Shown: positions 20,303-31,103 of the stretch, piece after piece
Numbering within the stretch: the first letter of the stretch is position 1
How the letters are laid out: each line of letters opens with the position of its first letter
Assembly (NCBI RefSeq): GCF_963678635.1
Contig: NC_087063.1
Location: forward strand, 80,029,574 to 80,093,573
Source: Symsagittifera roscoffensis
Lineage: Eukaryota; Xenacoelomorpha; Acoela; Convolutidae
Direction of reading: 5' to 3'
DNA length: 64,000 nucleotides
Notes under the pieces: generated by a model
Databases searched by the model: none
What the model saw: the letters and a program-made list of their open reading frames with translations, nothing else
Told to the model about the DNA's origin: nothing
Made by a program: the position numbers and the translations under genes

Positions 20303-23014
20303 GTTATTTCTTGATCGATTGTTCGGGTAATTCTGATTTCGGTCGTTCGAATAACTTCTATTTCGATTATTTGAATGGCTTCTATTTCTATTATATGATG
20401 AATTTCGTGATTGATTGTTTGGATAGTATTTATTTCTTGTGTTTGATTGGGAATTGGATCTAGAAACAAATTCTGTTGTATTTGAATTTGATCTGGAGTA
20501 GATATTTTGACTATTTGGTCGATTATAATGATTTTATGAAGAATTTTGTGTATTTCTTCGTTCTGGTGATCTTCCTCTATAACTTGAGTTATATGGTGAT
20601 TGATTTCTCGTGTTACTGGTGTTGTTCGGAAGTGCTTTTCCTGAACTGTTGTTACTATATACATTTTTGTTTGGTAGATTTTGATCTTTCTTCATGTATT
20701 GATAGAATGATTTATTTGGTTTTTTATATTTTTGAGGTTTGTTTTGGTTATCCTGTTGTTTTTGTCTACATTCAGAAATACTATGTCCGTATCGTCGGCA
20801 ATAATTACACCATTTTTTGAAAGATGGTTTGCCCTTAAAGTTTGGGTGTTTTTCATAAATATTTAGTATTTCAGTGATTTTTTCAACGAGGTCTGTGTCT
20901 GAGTCCTGTATGTTATTGATATTTGTGGTGTTTGTTTCGATTTGATTAACATATTGTAATTTCAGATTTTCTGTTTCTTCAAATTTCATTGTGATTTCCG
21001 CTTGGTCTAGTTTGTCTACTAGTTTTCGAAAATCTAGATCGGGCTCTCGAACTGAGGAAGGATGGGATGCTCTCTTTTTTATTGCTATTTTTCTTAATTC
21101 AGGTGTTAAGGTCATCATTAAAATTTCTGTCATTTTTGTGTTTTTGTAGTCATGTGTATTTAAGGAATATGCTTTTCGAACTAGTGTTTCGATACGTACT
21201 GCTAATTGTTTGATGGTTTCATTTGGTAATCTGCGAATTTCATTACATAAAACTCTTTGGTGTTGTTTATTTCTTTCGGAGTCAAACATTTTTGAAAATT
21301 CTTGTGTAAATCTTTTCCAATTTGATTTTATTTCTATTGGCAATACTGAAAACTATTCTTGGGCTGCGCCATCTAAGATTGTTTGTATCAACGCTGTGCG
21401 TCGATGTATCCAATTTTGATGTAGTGGTGTATTAATTGGTTCAGGTCCTGTATTTAAAACTAAAATTGCTGTTACTGCATTTAAATAATCTTCTACAGAA
21501 TATTCGGGATCTGTTCCTGTGAATACCATTAAAGGTTTATTTGACGTTATTGATGATCCACCCATAAGGTATGGATTCATTGTCATTTGTAATGATTCTG
21601 CTGCATTTGGCATTTGTGAAAAATTTGAAAGTTGATTTCTTGATATTTCGTGTTGTTGAAGGTAATATGGGAGTGGTGTTTCATTTTGCATTTGAGTTGG
21701 TTGATACGAGTGTGTGATCATTGGGTTTTGTGGCTGAATTGGTTGAAAAGATTGTGTATTAGTTGGGTTTTGCATTTGTATTGGTTGTTGATTTTGTGTA
21801 TCTGTTGGATGTGGAGAAAAAATTCTATGATATGTATATGGTTTTTGCACTCCTTGTCCGCGATATTCTAGGGTATATGGTGCAAATATATCTGGTTGTA
21901 AATAATCGTCATCAGAGGATAAGTAATCCGTATGATGAGGTGCTTTTATATTTTTATTTTGCTGAAAGAATGGGTAATTTCCACTACGATCCTGTGGAGG
22001 ATGTGAATTAGTTTGAAAATTTACTGAGTTGGTTGTTGTCATTGGGTTATCCCAATATCGAGATCTTATCTGATTATTATTATTTTTTCGTGGCGGATAG
22101 TTTGTTTTTGATGAATGTGCGTAATTATAATTGTGTTCTGCAAAAGTGTTTCTTGTGAACGTTCTTCGTGTTTTGACGGTAGTGTCATAGGTCTATATGT
22201 TTGATAATCCATTTGTGAATATTTTGGAGCAACCGAAGTTTTAACGGTTGATTGTAAGGTTACTTGTGCTAGTGAAGTGTTTGTATTTTTTGGTGTTGTT
22301 AAATTTGGACGTATCGGTGAAATACTTTGTTGTGTAGTTGTTGTTGTTTGGTTGATTTCTATATTTATGAAGTGTGATGGTGTTTGAATATCGTGTTGTG
22401 TAAGATTTCTAGTTCCATTAAGGTTTTCATTGTGTATGACGGTCGAATTTAAACTATTATTTCGCGTATCAGGCAAAAATGTATTGTAGTTTAATGGTGT
22501 TGCATCAATGGTTAATGGTACTACTCTTACATAATCTCTTGTATAAGAAGTGGTGCTTATTGCTTGACTTGAGATTGATTGTGGGATATTTATAAATGCA
22601 TGATGAGACCATTCGAGGTCTGAAATTTTTTCTTGCTTGCGAAATTAAATCTATATTATGTGTGAAATAATCTATTGTAAACCATGCCAAAATTTTTTGT
22701 AAATCATGTTTTGTATGTTGTGAAACTTCGTCTTTGTGAATGGGACAAATTTTATCAATTGATTTTTTAAATATATAAAGTTCATCTAAATTGCTGGCTT
22801 CTGATTCTGAAAATGCGTTTCTATTTTTCGAAAATTTTTTTCGTGTGATTTGTCTTTGTTTGTTTATTATTTTTCTTTTTATTGTTTGTCGTTTTGTTCT
22901 AATATATCCAACTGTTTGTGTATGAGGTGTGATTACAAGATCATATTTTTTGTTATCTATTTCACAGTTGTGTAAAACGATTGTTTGTTTATTTCCTAGA
23001 TTTTTGAATGACAT
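20303..23014 (-). pseudogene. gag, several frame breaks
   Basis: Gag forms the particle and binds RNA. The ATG at 23014 begins MSFKNLGNKQ, a basic N-terminal part. The frame then changes near 22610 at an A6 run and near 22150 at a T4 run, and carries an in-frame TAG at 21355-21353. The middle is Gln/Pro/Asn-rich (repeats of QPIQPQNP type). The capsid-like part has FSKMFDSERNKQHQRVL and RRLPNETIKQLAVRIETLV. The nucleocapsid part has a CCHC zinc knuckle, CNYCRRYGHSISEC (CX2CX4HX4C, about 20810-20770). The tail is Ser/Arg/Asn-rich and shifts frame near 20550. The pieces line up in order, so this was one gene. The breaks may be mutations or sequence errors. Confidence 0.85.
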
Positions 23015-24218
23015 AAGTTTTAGGATGAGGGATGCAAAAAGTTGTTAGATGATTTCTACTTTCTTAAACTGTTAGTCCTTACGATTTTTTGGTTAGCTTA
23101 GCCTGGGTCTTTTTATTCAGGGTTGGAGAGAAAAGTATATTGATTCCGGAGAATGATTTTTACTTTCTCGTGGCTAATATAAGCTAAGGTGTTAACTTAC
23201 TTAATCTTACTTAGGGGTAGTGATTGTGTTCAAGGGTTGGAGACTAGTAAATCGATCCACAAGGTTCAGGTATAATTAGAACGCAAGTAGTTCGTTAGAT
23301 ACTATTTTAAACTTACTAAGTTTACGATTATCCTGGGTCGTATAAGAGGAGGGGTCAAGTGAAGGATGAATAACCGAAGTTCTTCACTGTTTAGCCTAAT
23401 TTAAATGGTTAGTGTTTGAATAATTTCTATTAGTCCTGGGTCTTTTGAAAAGGTTGGAGAGTGAATCGACGTTTGAGGTCGTTAGACACTTGATAAGTGG
23501 GTGGGGGAGAACAAAATTGTTCTTTTTGATCCAAGGATAGGCCTTGATGATCAAGTTTTAAATTTAGTGAAATAGAAAACTAATTAAGATCCAAGGATAA
23601 GCCTTGATGATCTGATTTTAAAATTAAGTGAATTTAAGTTTAAAATAACTTAAATTTGTTTAAGAAAAAGATTTAGTTTTTTAATGATAATAGTGAGCTT
23701 ATGATTGCTGTTATGTTTAGGTGATGAAGATTACTAACAATTTATTGTCATTCTACTAATTTTGTTTTAATTTTCAATAAATATTTTCCAAACATGTTTT
23801 ATATAATACTGCAGAATTTAGGAAAACGATCTGAGATATTTTTATCAATCGTTATTGTATATTAATAATTTTGTTTAGCGCCTGAAATGATCATGAATAT
23901 TGACTTCAAGATTTTATGTTTGCAAATGAAAATCTAAATTCATTGCTAAGAAAAGTCTAAATATAAAAGTTTGTGTTGGCTTTTGCCGTACTATCATATA
24001 ACTATATGGTAAGTTTCTACTTTGTCGTATGTCGTATCTGGTTCGAGGTCTTCTTCCAATTCCGGGTAGTTCTATTATCGTTCGGAATATTGGCTCTGAT
24101 CTATTGAGTCGTAGAGAGATTTCGATTAAATTATCGTCGTATAACATTTTGAAAATGTTTTGTTTAAATTTTAATCTATTTTTGGTTAAATCTAACTAAG
24201 CTATTATGGTCTTGTTCG
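23015..24218 (-). other. 5' leader of the element
   Basis: About 1.2 kb between the primer-binding site and gag. A 77-codon frame (24147-23914) opens with ATG 72 nt after the primer-binding site and is unlike the rest; it could be a leader peptide or a first exon for spliced env. Two short repeats occur on the + strand: GATCCAAGGATARGCCTTGATGATC at about 23530 and 23590, and CCTGGGTC..GGTTGGAGA three times between 23100 and 23470. They could form RNA structure for packaging or internal initiation. Confidence 0.45.
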
Positions 24219-24236
24219 AGACTTATGGTCGCACCA
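24219..24236 (-). promoter_or_regulatory. Primer-binding site
   Basis: Two bases inside the 5' LTR, the - strand reads TGGTGCGACCATAAGTCT. The leading TGG pairs with a tRNA CCA end, and position and start fit a minus-strand primer site. The tRNA would end ..GGTCGCACCA. I could not name it. Confidence 0.75.
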
Positions 24237-24238
24237 GA

Positions 24239-24648
24239 TGAGTTAGGATTTATGTGGTTAACTCATAGAGTAATTTCGGATAGGGTACACTGTCTGCTCG
24301 TCACGCTATCTTATTTTCGGCCGGATAGATTCGTGCAACTTCTTAGTCTAATACCGATCCTAATCTAACTCTTATACTATCTAGTCTCAGGTTGTTTAAC
24401 TAGTCTCTGCTAGGCTCAATAGATCTAGGGTACACTGGTTTATTGCGGCTGCTGAAGTTCTCTTGGAGAGGCAACTAGTTTCTAAGTTAAATTCAAATCT
24501 CTCTGGTGCTGAAATTACAAGTAATTTCAGCACTTACAAATAAGTGGGTTGTTAGTTAGATGGATCATGATTGGTTAATATTAAATACTTTACAGTGGTA
24601 AAATATCTAATTTATCCAATCATAAAATATAGTTTAGATCAGGTTCCA
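24239..24648 (-). repeat. 5' LTR of the 18.1-kb element
   Basis: 410 bp, same ends as the 3' LTR (TG..CA), with the palindrome at 24506-24533. Promoter and polyadenylation signals must lie here, but I see no unambiguous TATA box. The primer-binding site follows directly in element sense. CATT after 24648 is the second target duplication. Confidence 0.95.
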
Positions 24649-24935
24649 CATTACACTTGGTTTAACATCGGTTTAGTTTGATACAAAATTGTAAACAAAG
24701 CGATCACATACAATAGATTATTGATCATTTTAACATCCTATTCTGCAAAAAGTACTGCTTTTTTATCCATTTTTCCTGTATATTTTCGATTCGGATCAAA
24801 ATGACTGAGACATTTCTACGAACTTCAACCGTTTTTATAGGTTTTAAAAGCCTTAGAAAGATGATGCAGCAAACTTTTTTCCTAGTTTAACTAATCCTTC
24901 TTTTTGTAATTTTTTACTCGTCGACAAGGATGTTG

Positions 24936-24955
24936 CTCTTGTTGATATTATTATT

Positions 24956-25016
<61 letters not shown>

Positions 25017-25042
25017 TCGTTGTTGTTGTCGTTGTTGTTGTT

Positions 25043-25120
<78 letters not shown>

Positions 25121-25122
25121 GC

Positions 25123-25154
<32 letters not shown>

Positions 25155-25187
25155 TTGTTGTTGATGTTATTGTTGTTGTTGTTGTTT

Positions 25188-25219
<32 letters not shown>

Positions 25220-25245
25220 CGTGTTGCTATTTTTGCTGATGCTGC

Positions 25246-25288
<43 letters not shown>
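24936..25288. repeat. (GTT)n microsatellite next to an assembly gap
   Basis: About 350 bp of GTT units with scattered variants (GTC, GAT, GCT, TTT). It runs straight into 200 N, so the true length is unknown. The long Leu or Gln frames across it are repeat artefacts. Confidence 0.98.
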
Positions 25289-25488
25289 NNNNNNNNNNNN
25301 NNNNNNNNNNNNNNNNNNNNNNNNNNNNNNNNNNNNNNNNNNNNNNNNNNNNNNNNNNNNNNNNNNNNNNNNNNNNNNNNNNNNNNNNNNNNNNNNNNNN
25401 NNNNNNNNNNNNNNNNNNNNNNNNNNNNNNNNNNNNNNNNNNNNNNNNNNNNNNNNNNNNNNNNNNNNNNNNNNNNNNNNNNNNNNNN
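25289..25488. other. Assembly gap (200 N)
   Basis: Exactly 200 N directly after the GTT repeat. This looks like a fixed-size placeholder, so the distance and even the joining of the two sides are uncertain. Confidence 0.99.
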
Positions 25489-26870
25489 AAAAGAGATAAT
25501 AAAAGGAACATAGAAAATGAAGAAAACTCCAAAGAAGAACGGATCAGACTGCGAGAAGATTCCAGAAGGTCAGCAAGAACAGGGACATAGCAATGAGTGC
25601 TAAGCAAATCCAAATTTGTCAGGTTTAGGGACGAGGAAATGCGAAGTGAGACAGAAGAGGTGAACTCATTGCACGAAATGGAAGAAAGTCGTTGGGTCAC
25701 GGAAAACGAAGGAACTCAAACGACTGATTTGAAGATTACGGGACAAGAGCATTCGAATTCGAGAACCACCGAGCTACCTACCCCCCCCCCCCCAGTGTCA
25801 AAAGAAGATAAAGAGGAGAAATCGTGAAAGATGAATGCCAAGGAGAATTGGCATGAAAATGAGACATCTTCGAATCATATACGGATGACTGATTTTGAAG
25901 CACAGTCGCTTGCGGCTTGACAAACCTAAATGAAAAAATATGGCAATTGGACGTCAGAAACTGATACTTGATCAGTAGTTTTTGAACGATACTTCAGTGG
26001 TCATCACCAATGATGAGACAAGAAAAAGCGCAATAAAGTCGTAAACCGATTCAGAAACCCAAATGAATTGTCAAGGATAAATGTGATTGATCATACTGAA
26101 GTAGTGCAAGTACCGGAATGGAAAAATAGCCAGGACATATTCCTGCAATCTCGGATGAAATTAGAAGGGTGGAACCTGTTTTTAAGTAGCGGACTTAGCG
26201 AGCAAGCATGTCGTCGGCGATCTAGCAGACGGATCTTGCGGAAGTAATTGGTAGATACATGGAGAGTGGCAACGGAGCGAAAAGAAAGTGGCCAACGCAA
26301 GTCTGCCAGTTGGAGGAGATCAGGAAGAGCTAAGTCTGGTGTTGAAGAAATTCGAGTCAACGGCATCTAAAGTGGTAGAAAAAATTACGTTGTGCATAAT
26401 GAAAAACCGGTTTAAAGTTTTTGAGGTTTCGTTTAAATTTTGTCTGTAAAAGTGAGCGAGTTGGTCTTTACCGAGGACCGACTTGTTACCAGAAAAGATA
26501 ATAACTTGAATTTTTGCCAGACTCGGTTAACAAATTTGATTGACAGATATAATGACGCTGTTTAGTTTAGTTGAAACTGTTTTCACGGTTTCTCAGCAAA
26601 ATTTTGTTCGTCTTTACGACTTCCTTTTCAATTCTTCCACCAAACTAAAATTATCATAACTGAATTATTGTTTTTGGATCTTGTAAAAGGTCGGTCTAGT
26701 AAAAGACCTAGACCCATCCGTTTTTTATTCGATCTCGACTTTGGCTAAATTTTTTTATTTAAGTTGCCAAAAACTTAGTTTTACCGCGTTAAAACTAATT
26801 TTGCATGCTTTAATTTAGCTTCGTTGGCAATAACAAGTTCCTAAAAATTGACCTGCGAAAAATAAGAACT
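25489..26870. other. Unassigned DNA, Lys/Glu-rich frames
   Basis: No recognised gene. Short + strand frames at 25489-25830 are rich in Arg, Lys, Glu and Ser (for example MRSETEEVNSLHEMEESRW) and are broken by stops. They could be the worn 5' part of the retroelement whose RT follows at 26900. A poly-C run is at about 25780. Confidence 0.35.
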
Positions 26871-26899
26871 TATATTTGATTTGTGTAAGAAAATTATCA

Positions 26900-27770
26900 G
26901 AAAAAAACTTCAGCAACAAATTTGAGAAAACGGAAACGGACGCCATACTAATTATTGACGCAGATAATGCCTTCAACTCGCTCAATAGAGAAATTGCTCA
27001 AAAAATTTGTAGAAATTCTTTGTCCGGCACAACAACATTCGGTGGCCGACTCATATAAACATTCCTCAAAATTATTTGTCATAAACACATCTAACAAAGT
27101 TTTGACATCTACCGAAGGCACGGCGCAAGGTGATCCCCTCGCAAGGGCTTTGTAAGGAACTGGAATAATCCCACTGGTCAAGCTCCTGCAAAACCTAATG
27201 TCACCCAAAAGTGGTACGCAGCTGACGGAAGCGCTGCAGGTGATCTTATGAGTCTCCGTGCAATACTGAACAACCTGGATGTGCACAGAAAGGCTTTCGT
27301 CTACAATGTGAAGCCTTCCAAGTGTCAACTCATAGCAAGAAAATCAGCCGGGAAAGCACCATAGAGGTATTCGAAGGCACAAATTTTATAATGGGAGACA
27401 ATTTAAGAGTCCTTGGTTCGGTTATAGGAACACCATCAGCATGCAATTAAAACATGGTACGCGAAACTGAAAAGAAAACTACTCTAAAAAAAAGCTTTCG
27501 AAAGTAGCTAAAAACATCGCCACAAACTGCGTACTCCTGCTACACAAAAGGAGTTCAAAATAAGTTAGGCTTTCTAACCAGAACAACTCAAAATTGAGAA
27601 AAACATAAGACAGCAGTTACTTCCTACTATTACTGGTAAAAACCATATAACCGATGAAGATCGCAGCCCTTTTGCACTACCACTAAGAATGGGAGGATTA
27701 GACTTTCTCAATAACACATTCTTTTCCAGACTTTATGAATGGTCACAAGCCATTTGTGATCCATAGAAAA
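26900..27770 (+). pseudogene. Reverse transcriptase relic
   Basis: Fragments in three frames keep the order of an RT: ILIIDADNAFNSLNRE (first palm Asp, about 26950-26995), then EGTAQGDPLA (about 27115-27145), then KWYAADGSAAG (27203-27240), where YxDD has become YAAD so the catalytic pair is damaged. LPLRMGGLDFLNNTFFSRL follows near 27690. The set is typical of an RT family common in invertebrate and cnidarian genomes whose clade I cannot fix (LINE- or DIRS-like). Stops and frameshifts make it dead. No boundaries were found. Confidence 0.65.
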
Positions 27771-28127
27771 CAGTGATCTAGAAATAGCAGAATCGGAACA
27801 AACTCTGATAAATTGAAATATCAAAGCTGAGAGACAGAATATCACACTCTCAGGAAAGGCTAAAATTATGGAAAATTTCTATTGAAAAAAAGCTGAAAAG
27901 CTGATAAAATTGTAGCATCACAGAAAGGAGCATCAAACTGGTTAAGTGTGACACCCTTAAAAACAATTTTCCATCAACAAATCAGAATTTAAAGATGGTT
28001 TACATCTGAGATATGGATGGGAACCACCAAAAACTCAACATACATGACCATGTGGATAACCATTCACACTGACCTACTCTCTACACGGTCCCAAAGGTGG
28101 ATACACTCACCTAAGGCATATGGAATT

Positions 28128-28785
28128 TATGCCAGTCGGTCATATTTGGAAGCTTGACTTTGATTTGGAAGTTTAACCTTGATTTTGGGGACAATTTTTT
28201 TTTCAAAAAATCGAATCGATCATGTCATGGTCAAGTTTCTCGCGACAACTGAAAATCAGAAGTTAATTTGATCAGAAAAAAAATATCAATTTGCAAGAAA
28301 ATCGATAAGAAATAGTCAAAAGTAAAACTGCAATCATTAACTTGAATAGAGCTGTCTTGTTTCTGATAGAGAGAAACGTGAAATCTTGCGAGAGTATCGT
28401 CGTTGCGAGAAGGGGAACCTTGACTGAAAAGGTGGACAGCTGCAGCTGCCCAATGGTTCAGAAGATTAAACTTGTTTGTTTAAAACTACTCATTGCAGAA
28501 AACTTCTAGAGTTGCTTTACTATTACCATTTACTTGATTATAGAGTCGCGCCACTATGTGAGTACCTAATATAATTTTCTCGAGTGCATTTAATGTGATT
28601 ATGTTGAGATGAGGCGAGTTTTAGGTTGATCCCTCTGAAATGGATCAAAGGTTCATTGTCTAATAAAATTAAAGATATACTAAAGCTTCCGACCCTGTTT
28701 TTAATACCGTTCACATTCGCGTGTTTTAGGTATTTAGAGACCTTGCCATGGGGACGTTCTTATTTCTAGAGAGGGGGGTAATTTG
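28128..28785. repeat. Dispersed repeat, copy 2 (pair at 2874)
   Basis: Same order and orientation as 2874-3530, sharing the ATTTGGAAG, ATCATGTCATGGTC, GTCTTGTTTCTGA and GGATCAAAGGTTCATTGTC blocks. Diverged, with indels. No coding motif. Confidence 0.6.
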
Positions 28786-31090
28786 GTAGTGGCTTTTAAG
28801 CGGTAACACGATTTATAGTCTCATGCCTTACACGAACCAAATTGACTCCGACTGAATGAGGTTTAAAAGCACAAGAGATAGTGTCACTGACCCTTGAGCC
28901 AGTGGTTATAGGGCCTATTTTTCTTAACTCGATATGTGACATAAGTAAGCGACTGTTACAATTCGTGATACCTTTGCGACACTCCTGGACGAAGAATGCC
29001 ATGATTTTGAAATAGAGCCAACACTTTACTCGTTGGAAGGCGATGACCCTCGACTTTACAAAGTGACATTCGACCAGAAGGGCGCCAAAATGCATGGCAA
29101 TATCGAAACTTTTTAAAGGCATCCGAGTGGGAAATTTGACAATTTCGACGGATTAACAGTTTTTATTGTGCAGCTTGACCAACTGGGAGAGATTATTTTG
29201 AAGTGACGAAGTTTTTTTTTTAAATTCGTTTGAAAATAAAGACACTTCACGACCTTGAAATTTCATCAACAATGAAAACGGAGAAAATCAGAAGAGACCG
29301 ATTTTTGCTAGAAAACAGCAACATAGACTCTCGACAGAGAAGAAAGACGTGAAGACTGTATTGAAGTTGCAATCGAGGCTGTCCGGATTGTAATGATTGT
29401 AGCTGTACAATCGTTACCGAGCAATTGTCGAGAATGCGGAGGGGTATCGGGAGGATTTCACCACACTTCCAGAAGGACGACAAGACCACTCTTTGTCTGG
29501 ATTCCAGAATCCGGAAAGGTCTCGGGAAGAAAACCGAAACTACTGTCAAAGTTCGTTTTCAGATAATGAGAAGCTAGGAGTTGAGGGAAAGGACTGATCC
29601 ATCTCCGATCGATATGATGCTTTTTATCGTCTGAAGAAAAACAATAATAGTTTAATAAATAAGTAGTAGCCCTGTCTTTAGGAGTGACCTCGTGGTCTGA
29701 GGATACTGTGATCCAGCCAGGAGCTCACTATTTTACATGAAATTAAGTTAATCTGCGCGTTCTGGCCGATAGCCCAAAACAGTATTGATTTTGTCGGCCC
29801 AACTTTAAAGGACCACACATAGAACTGGCTTTGGTAGAGACGGTTAAAAGCATATGAAGCTGTGTTTAGACGCTAGACAAATGTTTCATAACCTTGCTTT
29901 ATTTTCCGTCGATATGTATTTCTGGGCAAATGTTACACATCAAGGCAAGTGGACTCTGGGTATGCCAATTCAGCCGATTTTTTTTGATGTAAAAACTTTT
30001 AACCACCATGTTAAATCCTGCCCTTAAGTTATATCTGACGCCTAAAACTATCATGAAAGTGTCGAAACATTTAAATACCAACAAATAATTCTTGATGTGG
30101 AACAAAGCAGCTTTGTTCCATTTAATTTTGCGTGTACCGAAGGAGCTGCACCAAGCTCTACAAAAACTGTCCAGGAACTAGCAGGGAAGCTAAGCGAAAA
30201 ACGGAACGAATCACACTTGGACACATTAAATTTCATAAGAACTAAATATGTTTTGCATTTCTGAGGAGTGTAATCCTCTGCCTTAAAGGGTACAAAGACT
30301 TTAAAAAACATCCAACATAAACAATTCTATCTGTTCTATAATCGAGGTGGGTAGATTTTAATTGACAATTCTCTGGATGCGTTAAAATTGACTTGATTTA
30401 TAAAAATTTTCTGATGTATTTGCATAGCGTTGGTATGGCTCTATGCAACCTGTGCACGGACCGTTTTAATGCTTCCACCAATTGAGTTAAGTCTCTTTTT
30501 CTTCAAGAAGCGAAAGTTTAATTCAACAAAGGAAATAGAAATAACAGTCAACAGTTCATGTTGTGGATCAGCGAATCAGTTCGTTGACGACTAGTGGGCC
30601 CGGATCGATCTTGAACGTCTCGATGATAGCAGCTGCATTTCCCATCTGCACAGCTACTCCCAATCCAAATGTTGTCTAAGATACTCGGTTGCTCTCTTCT
30701 CTGCAGTGGCAAGAAATATATGTTTACCTAAGTCATTGACGAACTCGAGAGTGCTGGGACCAAGTCGACCTAACTTTTTTCTGTATTTTTTCTTGATCTT
30801 CTATATAGACGCAAATTACGCTCTCCAATGACAAATACAAAAATGGCGCGAAGACCATGACCGAAGTTGCTTTGCTGAAGTGGATCTTAATTTTTATCCT
30901 AATTAATCAAATTTGCTTAGTTTTGATGAAGTGTTCACAGCTATGATTTCCCTAGGTTGTTCAAATGTGAAAGATTTGACCTAGCTTGGTTTTACTGGCC
31001 ACGCAAAATTGGGTACCTCAAAGAGCATTATGCATTCGTAGCGTTGATAGTAAACTTTTTGTTGGTGATGTTTAATCTATTGTTTCATCT
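28786..31090. other. Unassigned DNA upstream of MRPL19
   Basis: No supported gene. On the - strand at about 30570-30790 two adjoining frames read LGPSTLEFVNDLGKHIFLATAEKR and then VAVQMGNAAAIIETFK. This looks like a frame-broken coding block and weakly recalls the C-terminal part of polyproteins carrying the RT type seen at 26900. Frames at 28796-29122, 29247-29549 and 29899-30311 overlap on both strands and show no motif. Confidence 0.35.
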
Positions 31091-31094
31091 TCAG
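31091..31094 (+). promoter_or_regulatory. 3' splice-like site before the MRPL19 start
   Basis: A pyrimidine-rich run ending TTTCATCTTCAG lies 9 nt before the MRPL19 ATG. It is either the acceptor of an intron after an unseen 5' UTR exon or a spliced-leader trans-splice site. The very short untranslated segment favours the latter, but sequence alone cannot decide. Confidence 0.45.
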
Positions 31095-31103
31095 GTTTGA
31101 GTT

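Larger units (their letters stand above)
6524..24648 (-). mobile_element. 18.1-kb Ty3/gypsy LTR retrotransposon with env
   Basis: Two direct 410-bp LTRs bound an element of 18125 bp that is coded on the - strand. Gene order is gag, protease, RT-RNase H, integrase, ORF-X, env, ORF5. RT before integrase is the Ty3/gypsy order, and an env-like gene after pol is typical of errantivirus-like members. Flanking CATT on both sides (6520-6523 and 24649-24652) is a 4-bp target duplication, so both ends are intact. By eye the LTRs differ at about 7 positions, which implies a fairly recent insertion. Several in-frame stops and frame breaks mean this copy probably cannot move by itself. Its length is well above the 5-9 kb usual for the group because of the extra ORFs and long untranslated stretches. 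Confidence 0.93.

Noticed and set aside
20182-20820. + strand frames rich in Tyr, Phe and Asn
   Set aside because: They mirror the Arg/Asn/Ser-rich gag tail on the other strand.
12499-21355. Reassigned stop codons (TAA/TAG as Gln) in the gypsy element
   Set aside because: The long RT-RNase H frame contains none, and MRPL19 uses the standard code; point mutation is simpler.
24930-25700. Poly-Leu / poly-Gln reading frames of 150-190 codons
   Set aside because: They are products of the GTT repeat and the run of N; no protein is supported.
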